From: Gammaproteobacteria bacterium
GTDB lineage: Bacteria > Pseudomonadota > Gammaproteobacteria > Steroidobacterales > Foliamicaceae
Direction of reading: 5' to 3'
Length of the DNA: 51,414 bases
Assembly: GCA_007571315.1 (NCBI GenBank)
Contig: RKRP01000133.1
Location: forward strand, 1-51,414
Position 1 is the stretch's first letter; each line of letters begins with the position of its first letter. The notes below the pieces were generated by a model that worked only from the letters and a program-made list of their open reading frames with translations, was not told where the DNA came from and ran no database searches. The translations under genes and the position numbers were made by a program. This document shows positions 28,812-38,835 of this stretch, in pieces.

Positions 28812-30102
28812 ATGAACTGGAGAGTGGCGGCGGCGCTGGCAGCAGCTTCCGCGTGGCTCGGGGTTGCCGGGTGTGCGAAGACGCAGGTTTCCTGCGATGA
28901 CTGGAACACGACAGCATTTTTCGCGGGTGCGTCCATTGCCGAAGTGTCACGCTGCTCAGCAGCCGACGCCGACCAGAATGCGCGGGATGAATACGGACGG
29001 ACACTCCTGCACTGGGCGGCACTCCTTCACCAGGACCCCGCGGTCATTGTGGCTCTGGTTGACGCGGGCGCTGATCCGAACGGGCGGGATGAACGCGGAT
29101 GGACCCCTCTGCACTCGGCAGTGGCTGATAACGATATCCTCGCGGTCATTGCGGCACTGATGAGCAAGGCCAGGGCCGATTTGAACACGCGGGACGAAGA
29201 GGGCGTAGCCCTCCCGCGCGCGGCTGCGGCCCATAGCGGGATGACCGACTTCATTGCGGCACTGAGCAAGGCCAGGGCCGATTTGAACACGCAGGATGAC
29301 AAGGGAGCGATACCCCTGCGCGCGGCGGCTAATGGCTACGGGGACGGCGCGAAAGTGTATTCCACTCGCGATACCCCTGCGCGCGGCGGCTAATGACCAG
29401 CTTCCCGCGGTCATCGAGGCGCTGATTGATGCGGGCGCTGATCCGAACGTGCGGGAGCGATCTGGAATTACCCCTCTGGCCATTGCTTTATTGAGTAAAC
29501 GGGAACCTGCGGTCATCGAGGCGCTGACCAACGCTGGTGCTGATCCGAACGCGAGGGATAAAAGCGGACTCGGATGGACCCCTCTGCACTATGCGGTCTT
29601 CCTTAATGAGGATGCCTTGGTTACCGCGGCACTAATCGACTCTGGCGCTGATCCGAACGCGCGAAGTAGATCTGGAACTACCCCTCTGCACCTGGCGGCG
29701 CTCCTGGCGGAGGATCCCCTGGTAGTGGCGACGCTAATCGATGCGGGCGCTGATCCGAACGCGCAAGCCAAAGCAGGGTTGACTCCCCTGCACTGGGCGG
29801 CGGGTTTTATTGGGTACCCCGCGGTTATCGCGGCGCTGGTTGACTCCGGCGCCGACCCGAGTGCGCGGGATGATGACGGATGGACGCCCTTGCACTGGGC
29901 GGCGGGTTATATTGAGCACCCTGCGGTCATCGCGGCGCTGGTTGATGCTGGCGCTGATCCGAACGCGCTGTCTGACGACGGATTGACTCCCCTGCACGTG
30001 GCTACTGCCAATGGCGAGGCGAGGCGCGTAATGGCAGCGTTAATGTTCGTCGGCGCTGATATGGAAGCACGGCCCCCGATGGCCCCACTCCTTGAGAATT
30101 AA
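28812..30102 (+). pseudogene. ankyrin-repeat lipoprotein gene, split into ORFs 28812-29393 and 29296-30102 by a 61-bp duplication-type insertion
   Basis: Lipobox LGVAGC; repeated DAGADPN...GWTPLHWAA units; identical 28-mer at 29307-29334 and 29368-29395, 61 nt apart (+1 frame). Confidence 0.85.
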
Positions 30103-30250
30103 TTCGGATAATGCCGCTTTTCACGGAGCCGGATGCGTTCTGCCATCTCAACGCTGCGCGCTTCGAATATCGTGCCGCCATCTTGCATTTCGCAGGGGCG
30201 GTGATTCAGACTTGCGGGCACAATTGCCGCAAGGCTTGGGAGATATAGAC

Positions 30251-31426
30251 ATGATCCGCAGTTTTATTTCATCTGCTTGCCGGAGCGCTCTCGGCGCGCT
30301 GCCGATACTGATTCTGGCGGGATTCGCCGTCTTTCTGGGCGCGCCGAACACGGAAGCGCAGCCGGCTGGCGGGCAGCGGTCGGACCCGCCTGTGCCGGAT
30401 GAAATCGTGTGGCGCAACGACGAGATGCTGCCGTACTACGAAATACCGAACATCCCTGTTTCCGCCGAGGCCTACTTTGCTCCGGACAGCTATCACATGA
30501 TTGCCCAGACCCGCGACAAGGATGCCGTCCAAGGCGAGAACGGCAGGCACGGCAATCTCACCTACACCTACACCATTGAAGGCACCGAGCTGACCCGCAT
30601 CAACGACAAGGGCCAGGATGCCTGCTCGTATTTCTTTCCCGACCAGAAGCGCGTTATTTTCACTTCCACCCGGGACAACCTGCATCTGCCGGTGGGGAAC
30701 TGGTCGGACGAGGACGAGTATCCCATGGGCGCCGAGCTCTATATCGCCAATATCGATGGCAGCGACCGTCGGCGGCTTACCCACAACGAGCACTACGAGG
30801 CTGAAGTGGTCGTGTCGCCCACCGGCGAATGGATCGCTTTTGGACGCAACATCGACGGACGGCAGGACTTGTGGCGCATACGCCCCGACGGCACCGACGA
30901 ACAGCGTATAACAGACACCGGCGATTGGCAGGAAGGCTCTCCATATTTCATGCCCGACGGAGAGAATCTGCTGTTCCGCTCCTGGCGCGACTCGGAGTTC
31001 AAGAAGATCAGGCCCACGCCCATGACGGTGATGACAATCAACATCGACGGCTCCAACTGGCGCCGCTACACCTTTGACAACGATATGAACTGGGCGCCCA
31101 ATCCGGCCCCCAACGGACGGCACTACGTGTTTGTGCGCATTTCCGAAATGACCGGCCGGCTCGGCAACTGGGACCTGTACCTCGGCGATCTTGCAGGCGG
31201 CGAGCCTGTTCGCCTTACCACCTTCGAGGGTTTTGACGGCCTTCCGGGCATGGCGCCCAACGGCAAACTGCTGGCCTGGGCGCGAGCCAAGGGCGGGAGC
31301 TTCATGGCCGGCATACGCACGCACATCATGGACGTGTCTTCGCTGAACCTCGGCCCCGAGCACTATGAACCGCTGAATCCCGAATGGGGCGAAGCCATGT
31401 TCGACGACCCGCCAGCGCCGCAGTAA
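30251..31426 (+). CDS. TolB-like/PD40 beta-propeller secreted protein
   Basis: Signal peptide; repeated NIDGSDRRRLTHNEHYEAEVVVSPTGEWIAFG, IRPDGTDEQRITDTGDW blades. Confidence 0.85.
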   Translation: MIRSFISSACRSALGALPILILAGFAVFLGAPNTEAQPAGGQRSDPPVPDEIVWRNDEMLPYYEIPNIPVSAEAYFAPDSYHMIAQTRDKDAVQGENGRHGNLTYTYTIEGTELTRINDKGQDACSYFFPDQKRVIFTSTRDNLHLPVGNWSDEDEYPMGAELYIANIDGSDRRRLTHNEHYEAEVVVSPTGEWIAFGRNIDGRQDLWRIRPDGTDEQRITDTGDWQEGSPYFMPDGENLLFRSWRDSEFKKIRPTPMTVMTINIDGSNWRRYTFDNDMNWAPNPAPNGRHYVFVRISEMTGRLGNWDLYLGDLAGGEPVRLTTFEGFDGLPGMAPNGKLLAWARAKGGSFMAGIRTHIMDVSSLNLGPEHYEPLNPEWGEAMFDDPPAPQ

Positions 31427-31468
31427 CTCACCCAAACTTAGGGACTCGCACTGCTGCTTGGCAGCCGC

Positions 31469-31570
31469 CCCTCCCTTCCGGGAGTGTTGGAGTGCGCGCC
31501 AATAGCTTGGCGCGCACGAATGGCGGAACCAAGCTCCATGGATGTATTCATGCGTCTCCCGCAAGGAGGG
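31469..31570. repeat. long-hairpin intergenic element copy B1 (imperfect ~15-bp arms, loop with nested 11-bp hairpin)
   Basis: Arms 31469-31484/31556-31570; core AATGGCGGAACCAAGCTCCATGGATGTATTCATGCGT. Confidence 0.8.
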
Positions 31571-31622
31571 AGCAAACCGAAAGGCGGGAAAGCGCAACCT
31601 AGTGAAATATCTGCTGCCTGAG

Positions 31623-31725
31623 CCTATCTTTGTCCCTCCCTTCCGGGAGTGTTGGAGCCAGGACGGCGGAACCAAGCTCCATGGATGGATTTATGCGTCT
31701 CCCGGAAGGGAGGGACAAAGATAGG
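31623..31725. repeat. long-hairpin intergenic element copy B2 (perfect 27-bp arms)
   Basis: 31623-31649 is the exact reverse complement of 31699-31725; 49-nt core loop. Confidence 0.92.
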
Positions 31726-31822
31726 CGGAATCAACGCGCCTTTAAGGTTTTTAAGAAAACCGGTACGGCATGCGCGCTGATGCGCTCGTATATCATCCCG
31801 GCGGAGACAAGGGGGCGCCGCC

Positions 31823-33538
31823 GTGGATGTAATGAGCTTCTTCAACGCGCTGAATGCGGTAATTTGGCACAACTGGATGCTCTACGCCGTGCTGGGCACC
31901 GGCGTGCTGTTTACGATCTGGAGCGGATTTTGCCAGTACCGCGCCCTTACCCACGGCGTGGCCATCACCCGCGGAAAGTATGACGACAAGGACCATCCCG
32001 GCGCCATTTCCCACTTTCAGGCGCTGTCCGCAGCCCTTTCCGCCACTGTTGGCCTCGGCAATATCGGCGGCGTGGCCCTGGCCATCAGCCTGGGAGGGCC
32101 GGGCGCCGTGTTCTGGATGTGGATCGTCGGGCTGTGCGGCATGGCGGTCAAACTTACGGAAGTAACGCTCACCATGCTGTACCGGGACACGGACGACCCC
32201 GAAAACCCGCACGGCGGCCCCATGATGGTGGTGGATCAGGGTGTGCCCGCCCGCTGGCCCAAATTGCGGCCCGCTGGAAAAGCGTTCGCCGTTATTTTCA
32301 GCATTTCGGTGATTGTTTCCGCGATTACCGGCGGCAATCTCTTCCAGGCCTGGAATGTGGGCGACGTAACCGAGAGCTATTTCGGAGTGCCCGCCTGGAT
32401 GTGCGGCCTGGCGCTTGCGGCAGCCACGGGGCTGGTGGTTATCGGCGGCATCCGGCGGATTGGGCAGGTGGCCTCGCGCCTCGTGCCTTTCATGGTTGTT
32501 TTGTATTTCCTGGGTTGCCTCGTGGTGCTGGGCCTGAGCTACGAGCAAATTCCTGAATCCTTCTCCCTGATCTTCCGCGGCGCCTTCTCTTCACTGGAAG
32601 GCGTGGGCGCGTTTATCGGCGGCACGGCCGGCTCCGCGTTCGTTTTCGGCATGAAGCGGGCACTCTTCTCGAGCGAAGCCGGACAAGGCTCTTCGCCGAT
32701 CGCGCACTCCGCGGCGCGCACCGACGAACCGGTGCGCGAAGGTCTTGTTGCGGCGCTGGAGCCCTTCATCGACACGCTGGTGGTGTGCACCATCACCGCC
32801 CTGGTGATTCTGAGCACGGGGCAATGGAAGCGCGGCCCGGAAGCGGAATTCCCCGCAGCGCCCGAGGTGGTGGCCGCGGAGGCTTCCGGCTGGTGGACGA
32901 TTGCGGAAACGATCCCGCCGCAACGGGCTGGCGGCGATTGGTCGGGCGGCGAGTCCGTATTCATGGTGGCGGTAGCGGATTACAACCCCGAAACGGACAA
33001 CAACCTGCGCAAGATACCGGGGGAAATTGAACGCGCTGCGAACGGGCAGGTTGAGATTCGCTGGCAGTCCATCAAGAGCGCGGTGGCTCCGGTATTGCGG
33101 GACAGCGGGATATTCGTGTCCTACGAGGGAGCGACGATGACGGCGCGGGCGCTGGATTCCGCCATTCCGGGGCTGGGCAAGTGGCTGGTCAGTCTGGCGG
33201 TGTGGCTGTTCGCTTTCTCCACCATCATTTCCTGGGGGTATTACGCGGAGCAGGCGGTGTGGTTCCTGGGCGCCCGCCAGACTGGCTTGATGATCTACAA
33301 GATAGGCTATTGCCTGCTGGCGCTGGTGGCGACGCTGGGCTGGCTGCAAACGGACGCGGAGCTGGATACGGTAACCACTCTGGGCGCCGGACTGATGCTG
33401 GTGGTGAACATGCCCATCCTGTGGCTGTTCGGCTGGCAGGCGATGCGCGCCTACAAGGAATACATCCGCAGGTTCACCAGCGGCCGAATGCAGCGCGGCC
33501 AGGGCGCGCCCACGCTGGAGCAGCTAACCCGCGGTTAG
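31823..33538 (+). CDS. AGCS family sodium:amino-acid (alanine) symporter with an inserted soluble segment
   Basis: ALSATVGLGNIGGVALAISLGGPGAVFWMW; FSTIISWGYYAEQAVWFLG. Confidence 0.92.
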   Translation: MDVMSFFNALNAVIWHNWMLYAVLGTGVLFTIWSGFCQYRALTHGVAITRGKYDDKDHPGAISHFQALSAALSATVGLGNIGGVALAISLGGPGAVFWMWIVGLCGMAVKLTEVTLTMLYRDTDDPENPHGGPMMVVDQGVPARWPKLRPAGKAFAVIFSISVIVSAITGGNLFQAWNVGDVTESYFGVPAWMCGLALAAATGLVVIGGIRRIGQVASRLVPFMVVLYFLGCLVVLGLSYEQIPESFSLIFRGAFSSLEGVGAFIGGTAGSAFVFGMKRALFSSEAGQGSSPIAHSAARTDEPVREGLVAALEPFIDTLVVCTITALVILSTGQWKRGPEAEFPAAPEVVAAEASGWWTIAETIPPQRAGGDWSGGESVFMVAVADYNPETDNNLRKIPGEIERAANGQVEIRWQSIKSAVAPVLRDSGIFVSYEGATMTARALDSAIPGLGKWLVSLAVWLFAFSTIISWGYYAEQAVWFLGARQTGLMIYKIGYCLLALVATLGWLQTDAELDTVTTLGAGLMLVVNMPILWLFGWQAMRAYKEYIRRFTSGRMQRGQGAPTLEQLTRG

Positions 33539-33545
33539 CCGCATA

Positions 33546-33685
33546 TTGCCTTTGGGCGGGCATCTTTTCCGTCCCCTCCTCTCGGCGGGGCGTCAACGGC
33601 AGGATAGCCGTTGCCGAGCCCCAGGGATGGGTTCATGCGTCCCCGCCGAGAGGAGGGGACGGAAAAGATGCCCGCCCAAAGGCAA
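33546..33685. repeat. long-hairpin intergenic element copy C (perfect 45-bp arms, 50-nt loop)
   Basis: 33546-33590 is the exact reverse complement of 33641-33685. Confidence 0.95.
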
Positions 33686-33728
33686 CATTCAGGGCAGCCG
33701 CCGGCATCCTGATCGCAATCGCTAGCGA

Positions 33729-34931
33729 TTATTTTCGGGAAGGCGCGGCGCTGCGGCGGACCGCCCGCCGCAGGCTGCCGGCGCGGCTGGCCACGCAAGC
33801 CAGCGTGAGCGCGCAGAACAACAGCACGCAATAAACCATTGGGTAAGGCGTGTCGATGAGCACGGTTCCCACCAGCTGCATCCCGATTGCACCGAACACA
33901 TGCTGCAAAAAAGCGGTGATGGCCGAAGCGGTGCCGGCGTGCGGGCCGGCGCTGGTGAGCGACCCGGCCTGCGCATTTGGCATGAAGATTCCCGACGCGA
34001 ACGCCCAGGGTGCCATTCCAATGAACAGCACCGTGAGGCTCCATTCCCAGTAGTAGAGCATCGCCAGCAGCGCCACGGCGGCTGCGGTGGTGAGCGTCAT
34101 GCCCAGCATCATGGAGCCGTTCACGCCCAGCCGGGGCCCAAGCCACATTGAACTCATGGTGCCGAAGAAGTAGAAGGAGCTCACTGCCATGGTCCACAGC
34201 CCGTATGTGGTGGGGCTGTGGCCGAGCATGGTTTCCACCACATGCGGCGCGCCGGAGCCGAAACAATAGTAGCCGCCCACGATCATGCCGGTGGCGAACG
34301 CATAGCGCAGGAAACGCGGATTGCCCAGCAGTGCGCGGAACGCCCGGCGGTTGCCGGCCTTTTTGGGCGCGAAGGTTTCCCTGATTCGCGCGAACATGGC
34401 CAGCAGCGCCACGAAGAATGCCGCGAGGAATATGAAGATGCTGCGCCACCCAAAGCTCTCGGTCAGGTATCCGCTCAAGGCCGGCGCCGCCATGGGCCCC
34501 ACCATCATCGCCATGGTCAGTATGGCCAGCATTCGCGGCAGCCGTTTCTGACCGAAGGCGTCCCGCAGCATGACCCGCGCCAGCGTAATGCAGCCCGCAG
34601 CGCCCAGCCCCTGCAGGCAGCGGCCGGTAATCAGCGTTTCCACGTTGGGAGAAAAAATGCACACCACGCTGCCGGCGCATAGCAGCAGCAGGGCGCCCAG
34701 AAGGGGCGGACGGCGGCCGAAGCGATCGGCCAGAGGCCCGTAGATCAAAACGGCCGGTGCCAGGATCAGCGTGGCCAGGGAGGTGGTGAACTGGGCCAGT
34801 TCGCGGGAAATCAAAAAATCGGCTTCAAGCGACGGAAGGGCTGGAAACAGGATGGTGAGCGACATGGGTCCGCTCATGGTGATGAGCGCCAGCACGGTCA
34901 CCAGGTTGCGTTCGGAGCGCGTAAGCGGCAC
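33729..34931 (-). CDS. MFS transporter, Bcr/CflA drug-resistance type
   Basis: YGPLADRFGRRPPLLGALLLL; 12-TM-like; AGSLTSAGPHAGTASAITAFLQHVFGAIGMQLVG. Confidence 0.88.
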   Translation of the reverse strand: MPLTRSERNLVTVLALITMSGPMSLTILFPALPSLEADFLISRELAQFTTSLATLILAPAVLIYGPLADRFGRRPPLLGALLLLCAGSVVCIFSPNVETLITGRCLQGLGAAGCITLARVMLRDAFGQKRLPRMLAILTMAMMVGPMAAPALSGYLTESFGWRSIFIFLAAFFVALLAMFARIRETFAPKKAGNRRAFRALLGNPRFLRYAFATGMIVGGYYCFGSGAPHVVETMLGHSPTTYGLWTMAVSSFYFFGTMSSMWLGPRLGVNGSMMLGMTLTTAAAVALLAMLYYWEWSLTVLFIGMAPWAFASGIFMPNAQAGSLTSAGPHAGTASAITAFLQHVFGAIGMQLVGTVLIDTPYPMVYCVLLFCALTLACVASRAGSLRRAVRRSAAPSRK

Positions 34932-34988
34932 GCGGCCTACTCCCGGGTGCCCGAACAGGGCTGTCTCACACCCCTGGAAACGGGTTTG

Positions 34989-35960
34989 CTAGTCGAGATA
35001 AAGGGAGCTGACCGATTCATCCAGGCTGATTCTTCGCGTGGTTTCGGCCAGTAGTTCGGCGACGCTGAGCTGGCGTATTTTTTCGCATGCGCGAGCCTCG
35101 TCCGACAGCGGGATGGTGTCGGTGACCACCAGCTCGGCAAGGTCCGATTTCGTTATCCGCTCCAGGGCCTTGCCGCTTAGCACCGGGTGCGTAATGTAGG
35201 CCACCACTTCCAGGGCGCCCTCTTCCAGCAGGGTGCTGGCCGCCTGGCAAAGCGTGCCGGCTGTGTCGATCATGTCGTCGATCAAAACACACACCTTGCC
35301 GCGCACTTCGCCGATAATGTTCATAGCCTCGGCCACGTTGGGCTTGGGCCGGCGCTTGTCGATGATGGCCAGGTCGGTGTTGTCGAGGCGCCGCGCCAGC
35401 GCCCGGGCCCGGACCACCCCGCCCACATCCGGAGACACTACCACCACGTCCTGCTCCAGCCGCTTCCAGGCATCCGCCAGCAGAACGGGCGAGGCATAGA
35501 CGTTATCCACGGAAATGGAAAAGAACCCCTGGATCTGGTCGGCGTGCAAATCCACCGTCACCAGGTGATCAATGCCTGAGGCGCCAATCATTTGCGCCAC
35601 CGCCTTGGCGGATATTGGCGCCCGCACCGCGCGCGAGCGGCGGTCCTGCCGGGAATAACCGAAATACGGAATCACGGCGGTGATGCGGTGCGCGGAAGCG
35701 CGCCGGCAGGCGTCGGCCAGCAGGATCAACTCCATGAGATTGTCGTTAACCGGCGGGCAGGTCGATTGCACGATGAACACGTCCCGCCCGCGGATGTTGT
35801 CGAGCACTTCCACGCTGATTTCGCCGTCGCTGAAGCGCTCCACTTGCGCGCGGCCCATCCGCACGCCTAGGGCGCGCGCTATCGACGAAGCAAGGCCCGG
35901 CGTGGCGTTGCCGGCCAGAATCTCGATTTTCGGCAATTCGTAGCTGCGCGTTTCGGTCAT
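34989..35960 (-). CDS. prs: ribose-phosphate pyrophosphokinase
   Basis: [49 protein letters not shown]. Confidence 0.96.
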   Translation of the reverse strand: MTETRSYELPKIEILAGNATPGLASSIARALGVRMGRAQVERFSDGEISVEVLDNIRGRDVFIVQSTCPPVNDNLMELILLADACRRASAHRITAVIPYFGYSRQDRRSRAVRAPISAKAVAQMIGASGIDHLVTVDLHADQIQGFFSISVDNVYASPVLLADAWKRLEQDVVVVSPDVGGVVRARALARRLDNTDLAIIDKRRPKPNVAEAMNIIGEVRGKVCVLIDDMIDTAGTLCQAASTLLEEGALEVVAYITHPVLSGKALERITKSDLAELVVTDTIPLSDEARACEKIRQLSVAELLAETTRRISLDESVSSLYLD

Positions 35961-35989
35961 GGACTGTGTCGCGGTGAATACCCTCGGGT

Positions 35990-36064
35990 TGGCTGGGGCG
36001 GCAGGATTCGAACCTGCGCATCACGGGATCAAAACCCGTTGCCTTACCGCTTGGCTACGCCCCA
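35990..36064 (-). tRNA. tRNA-Gln (TTG)
   Basis: Reverse strand TGGGGCGTAGCCAAGCGGTAAGGCAACGGGTTTTGATCCCGTGATGCGCAGGTTCGAATCCTGCCGCCCCAGCCA; full cloverleaf with encoded CCA. Confidence 0.97.
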
Positions 36065-36166
36065 ATGCGCCGGGAACTTTATTGTCTTGCCGCGCGCCCG
36101 CGCCTGTCAATGTTCGGAAATGGGCGCACGCTGCCATAATAGGCGCGAGGTTGCGGCGGCGCGCGA

Positions 36167-36736
36167 ATGCGCAAGATTGCGTTTTTACAAGTATTGGCGT
36201 TGCGGCGGGCGGTGTTGCTTGCCGGTCTGCTGGCGGCGGCTCCGGCGGGCGCGCAGGTCAACATTGATGCTTATCGGGATTACTTCCTGGTGGGCCGCTT
36301 CGGCGAGGTTTGCACCATGTGCGAAGTAGTTGTGCTGTGCGAGGAGGGAAGCGCGCCGCCCGAGGCCCGGGGTGTTCCTTCCGGCGGCAATTTCACCCTC
36401 TATCATCTCCAAACCCGCACCTTCTGGTCGCAGGTTTCCACAATCTGGGAATGGTTCATTTCCAATTTCACGCCCGCCGACCTGGCCCAGCGCGGCCACA
36501 CCCGCCCGGTGCATGTTTATTCCGTAACCGGCGGCGACTGGTCGGCCAGGGAGGTGATTGAGGGCCGGCTGGCGCTTAATCCGGGAGTGCTGGAGTTCGG
36601 GGCCTGGCGCATTGATCGCGTCAGCCGCGCCTGGCTGCGCGCCGACACTGGCGAGGCTGCGGGCTACTGCGCCCGGCTGCCCTTATGGGATGCGCTGGAG
36701 AGCATCCAGGCCAACGCGCCGGGTAACGAGCAGTGA
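36167..36736 (+). CDS. secreted protein of unknown function
   Basis: Signal peptide ending APAGAQ; overlaps the GTG start of the DoxX-like gene. Confidence 0.65.
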   Translation: MRKIAFLQVLALRRAVLLAGLLAAAPAGAQVNIDAYRDYFLVGRFGEVCTMCEVVVLCEEGSAPPEARGVPSGGNFTLYHLQTRTFWSQVSTIWEWFISNFTPADLAQRGHTRPVHVYSVTGGDWSAREVIEGRLALNPGVLEFGAWRIDRVSRAWLRADTGEAAGYCARLPLWDALESIQANAPGNEQ

Positions 36737-37251
36737 GCCGGGCGATTCAGGAATTCCGGCAGGTATGGAAGCGGGGCTGGATAAAGGCCCACCCGGTTCG
36801 CTTCGCCGGCATGCAGCTGCACCTGCTCTTCAGGACGCTGTTCGCGATCTTCTGGCTGGCCGCGGGCATCAACAAGATCGTCAAGGACTGGCTCACCAGC
36901 GACATTCTCAAGGAAATCTTTCTGGAACGCTTGACGGAAATGCCGCCGGATGCCTTTGCGTCGCTTTTCCTGCAATGGTTCGCGCTGCCGCTGTACGGCC
37001 TGGTGGCCTGGGTGATTACCTGGGGCGAGATTTATTCGGCGCTGGGCTTGCTGCTGGGATTCACAACCCGCATTGCCGCCGCCGTCAGCCTGTTTATCCT
37101 GTGCGGCTTTGCCGCGGGCGGCTACTACGACGCTTCGCTGATTCCGTTCTTCATTCTCACCGCCGTGTTTCTATGGTGGCCGTCCGGCCTATGGCTGGGA
37201 ATCGACCGGCCGCTGGCCAAGCGCTACCCCGCAAGCCGCTGGTTCCGCTGA
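36733..37251 (+). CDS. DoxX-like membrane protein
   Basis: LFAIFWLAAGINKI...WGEIYSALGLLLGFTTRIAAAVSLFILCGF; 4-TM pattern. Confidence 0.7.
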   Translation: MSRAIQEFRQVWKRGWIKAHPVRFAGMQLHLLFRTLFAIFWLAAGINKIVKDWLTSDILKEIFLERLTEMPPDAFASLFLQWFALPLYGLVAWVITWGEIYSALGLLLGFTTRIAAAVSLFILCGFAAGGYYDASLIPFFILTAVFLWWPSGLWLGIDRPLAKRYPASRWFR

Positions 37252-37324
37252 ACGCAGCGCGGATGCGGCGCACGCATGACAGCGCGCCAGAATCGCGGCG
37301 CGTGAGCGGCGTGAGCACTGAGGA

Positions 37325-37400
<76 letters not shown>

Positions 37401-37467
37401 TTGGGGAAAGCGAGCGGATTATAGCGTTGCGCGAACCTGCCCACGCTCCCGCATGCAGCGGTGCTCC

Positions 37468-37740
37468 TCACTCGGAGGGCGGCCGGTAGCCTTCGGGCAT
37501 CCGCGCTCCATCGCCGAAGAAGAAAGCTTCCATCTGCTGCTCCAGGAATTTGCGCGCGGCGGGCTCGATGGGCGTAAGCCGGTATTCGTTGATTAGCATG
37601 GTCTGGTGAGAGAGCCACTGCCGCCATGCCTGCCGGGAAACGTTCTCGAAGATGCGCTGGCCCAGTTCGCCGGGGTAGGGGGGGCGCGGCAGGCCCTCCG
37701 CCTCCGTTCCCAGCATCACGCATTGCACCGTTCGGGTCAT
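37468..37740 (-). CDS. yggX: Fe(II)/Fe-S trafficking protein YggX
   Basis: [55 protein letters not shown]. Confidence 0.95.
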   Translation of the reverse strand: MTRTVQCVMLGTEAEGLPRPPYPGELGQRIFENVSRQAWRQWLSHQTMLINEYRLTPIEPAARKFLEQQMEAFFFGDGARMPEGYRPPSE

Positions 37741-37800
37741 GCTTCAGGGATTGTGCAAGAGCCACGCTCCGCGGTCAACGCGAAGATGACGAAGACGCGC

Positions 37801-38835
37801 TCATGCAACATCAAGGCTGTTGAGGAGGCGGCGAATGGGCGCGGGCAAGCCCAGGGGCTGGTTTCCGGTGTGCCAGAGCCAGGTGTCCGCTTCCCGAAGC
37901 TTGCGGCTGCTGCCGGCGAGCAGGAACTCAACCGGCCGGATTTCCAGTGCGAAGTGACTGAAGCCGTGCCGTATTGGCGGCAGTTCGCCGATGAATTTTG
38001 CGGAAACACCCAGGACTCGCGCGCGCCAGGCCGCGGGATCTTCGTTGTCGTTCAGGACAGGCAGGCTCCATAACCCCGCCCATATGCCGACCGGCGGGCG
38101 GCGCTCAAGCAGCACCGCCCCGTCTGAACGTCTAACCAGGGCCATGGAGCAGCATTTCAGCGGTCGCCGTCTGGCCTTGCGCGGCGCGGGGATTGTGGAT
38201 GTCTTACCCAGTAGCCGCGCCCGGCAGTTGGCACCCAGGGGGCAGGAATCGCAGCGCGGCCGGCGCTGGCGGCACACGGCGGCGCCCAGGTCCATGATCG
38301 CCTGCGTGTAGTCCTGCGTTCTCTCCGCAGGCGTGTTGGATTCGGCCAGCTCCCAAAGCGTCCTGTTGACGGCGGATTTGCCGGGCCAACCCTCCACCGC
38401 GTAGAACCGGGCGAGAACGCGCCGCGCGTTTCCATCGAGGATTGCGTGCCGCTGTCCATGCGCCTGGGCGAGAATCGCTCCGGCCGTGGAACGCCCGATG
38501 CCCGGCAGCGCCACGAGCTGGTCGACTTCCTTCGGCAGCCTGCCACCGTAACGTTGAACAACGATCTTGGCGGCCTGCATCAGGTTGTGGGCGCGGGAGT
38601 AATAGCCCAGCCCGGCCCAAATGGCCAGCACCGAGTTCTCGCTGGCTTCCGCCAGCGCCTCAATGCGCGGAAAGGCTTGCACGAACCGCTCGTAATAGGG
38701 TTTGACGGTTTCCACCCGGGTTTGTTGCAGCATGATTTCAGCAACCCATACGCGGTACGGGTTGCGTTGGCGCTGCCAGGGAAGGTCCTTGCGCCCGTGC
38801 TTATCCCACCAGGCCAGGAGTTGGGGGGCGATCAT
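37801..38835 (-). CDS. mutY: A/G-specific adenine glycosylase (start 38835 or 38898)
   Basis: KDLPWQRQRNPYRVWVAEIMLQQTRVETV; LPGIGRSTAGAILA; FeS cysteines CRQRRPRCDSCPLGANC. Confidence 0.95.
   Translation of the reverse strand: MIAPQLLAWWDKHGRKDLPWQRQRNPYRVWVAEIMLQQTRVETVKPYYERFVQAFPRIEALAEASENSVLAIWAGLGYYSRAHNLMQAAKIVVQRYGGRLPKEVDQLVALPGIGRSTAGAILAQAHGQRHAILDGNARRVLARFYAVEGWPGKSAVNRTLWELAESNTPAERTQDYTQAIMDLGAAVCRQRRPRCDSCPLGANCRARLLGKTSTIPAPRKARRRPLKCCSMALVRRSDGAVLLERRPPVGIWAGLWSLPVLNDNEDPAAWRARVLGVSAKFIGELPPIRHGFSHFALEIRPVEFLLAGSSRKLREADTWLWHTGNQPLGLPAPIRRLLNSLDVA

Noticed and set aside
28812-30102. Tandem repeats suggestive of a CRISPR or satellite array
   Set aside because: Periodicity of about 99-102 nt with divergent units encodes ankyrin repeats; no short identical repeats with unique spacers. 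No CRISPR array seen in the window.
33535-34680. 381-aa minus-strand ORF running into hairpin copy C
   Set aside because: Alternative frame of the MFS gene; its terminal MNPSLGLGNGYPAVDAPPRGGDG segment is just translation of the palindromic element.
37678-37684. G7 run in yggX as another contingency tract
   Set aside because: Only 7 nt, encodes a conserved Pro-Pro segment of a housekeeping protein; not convincing.
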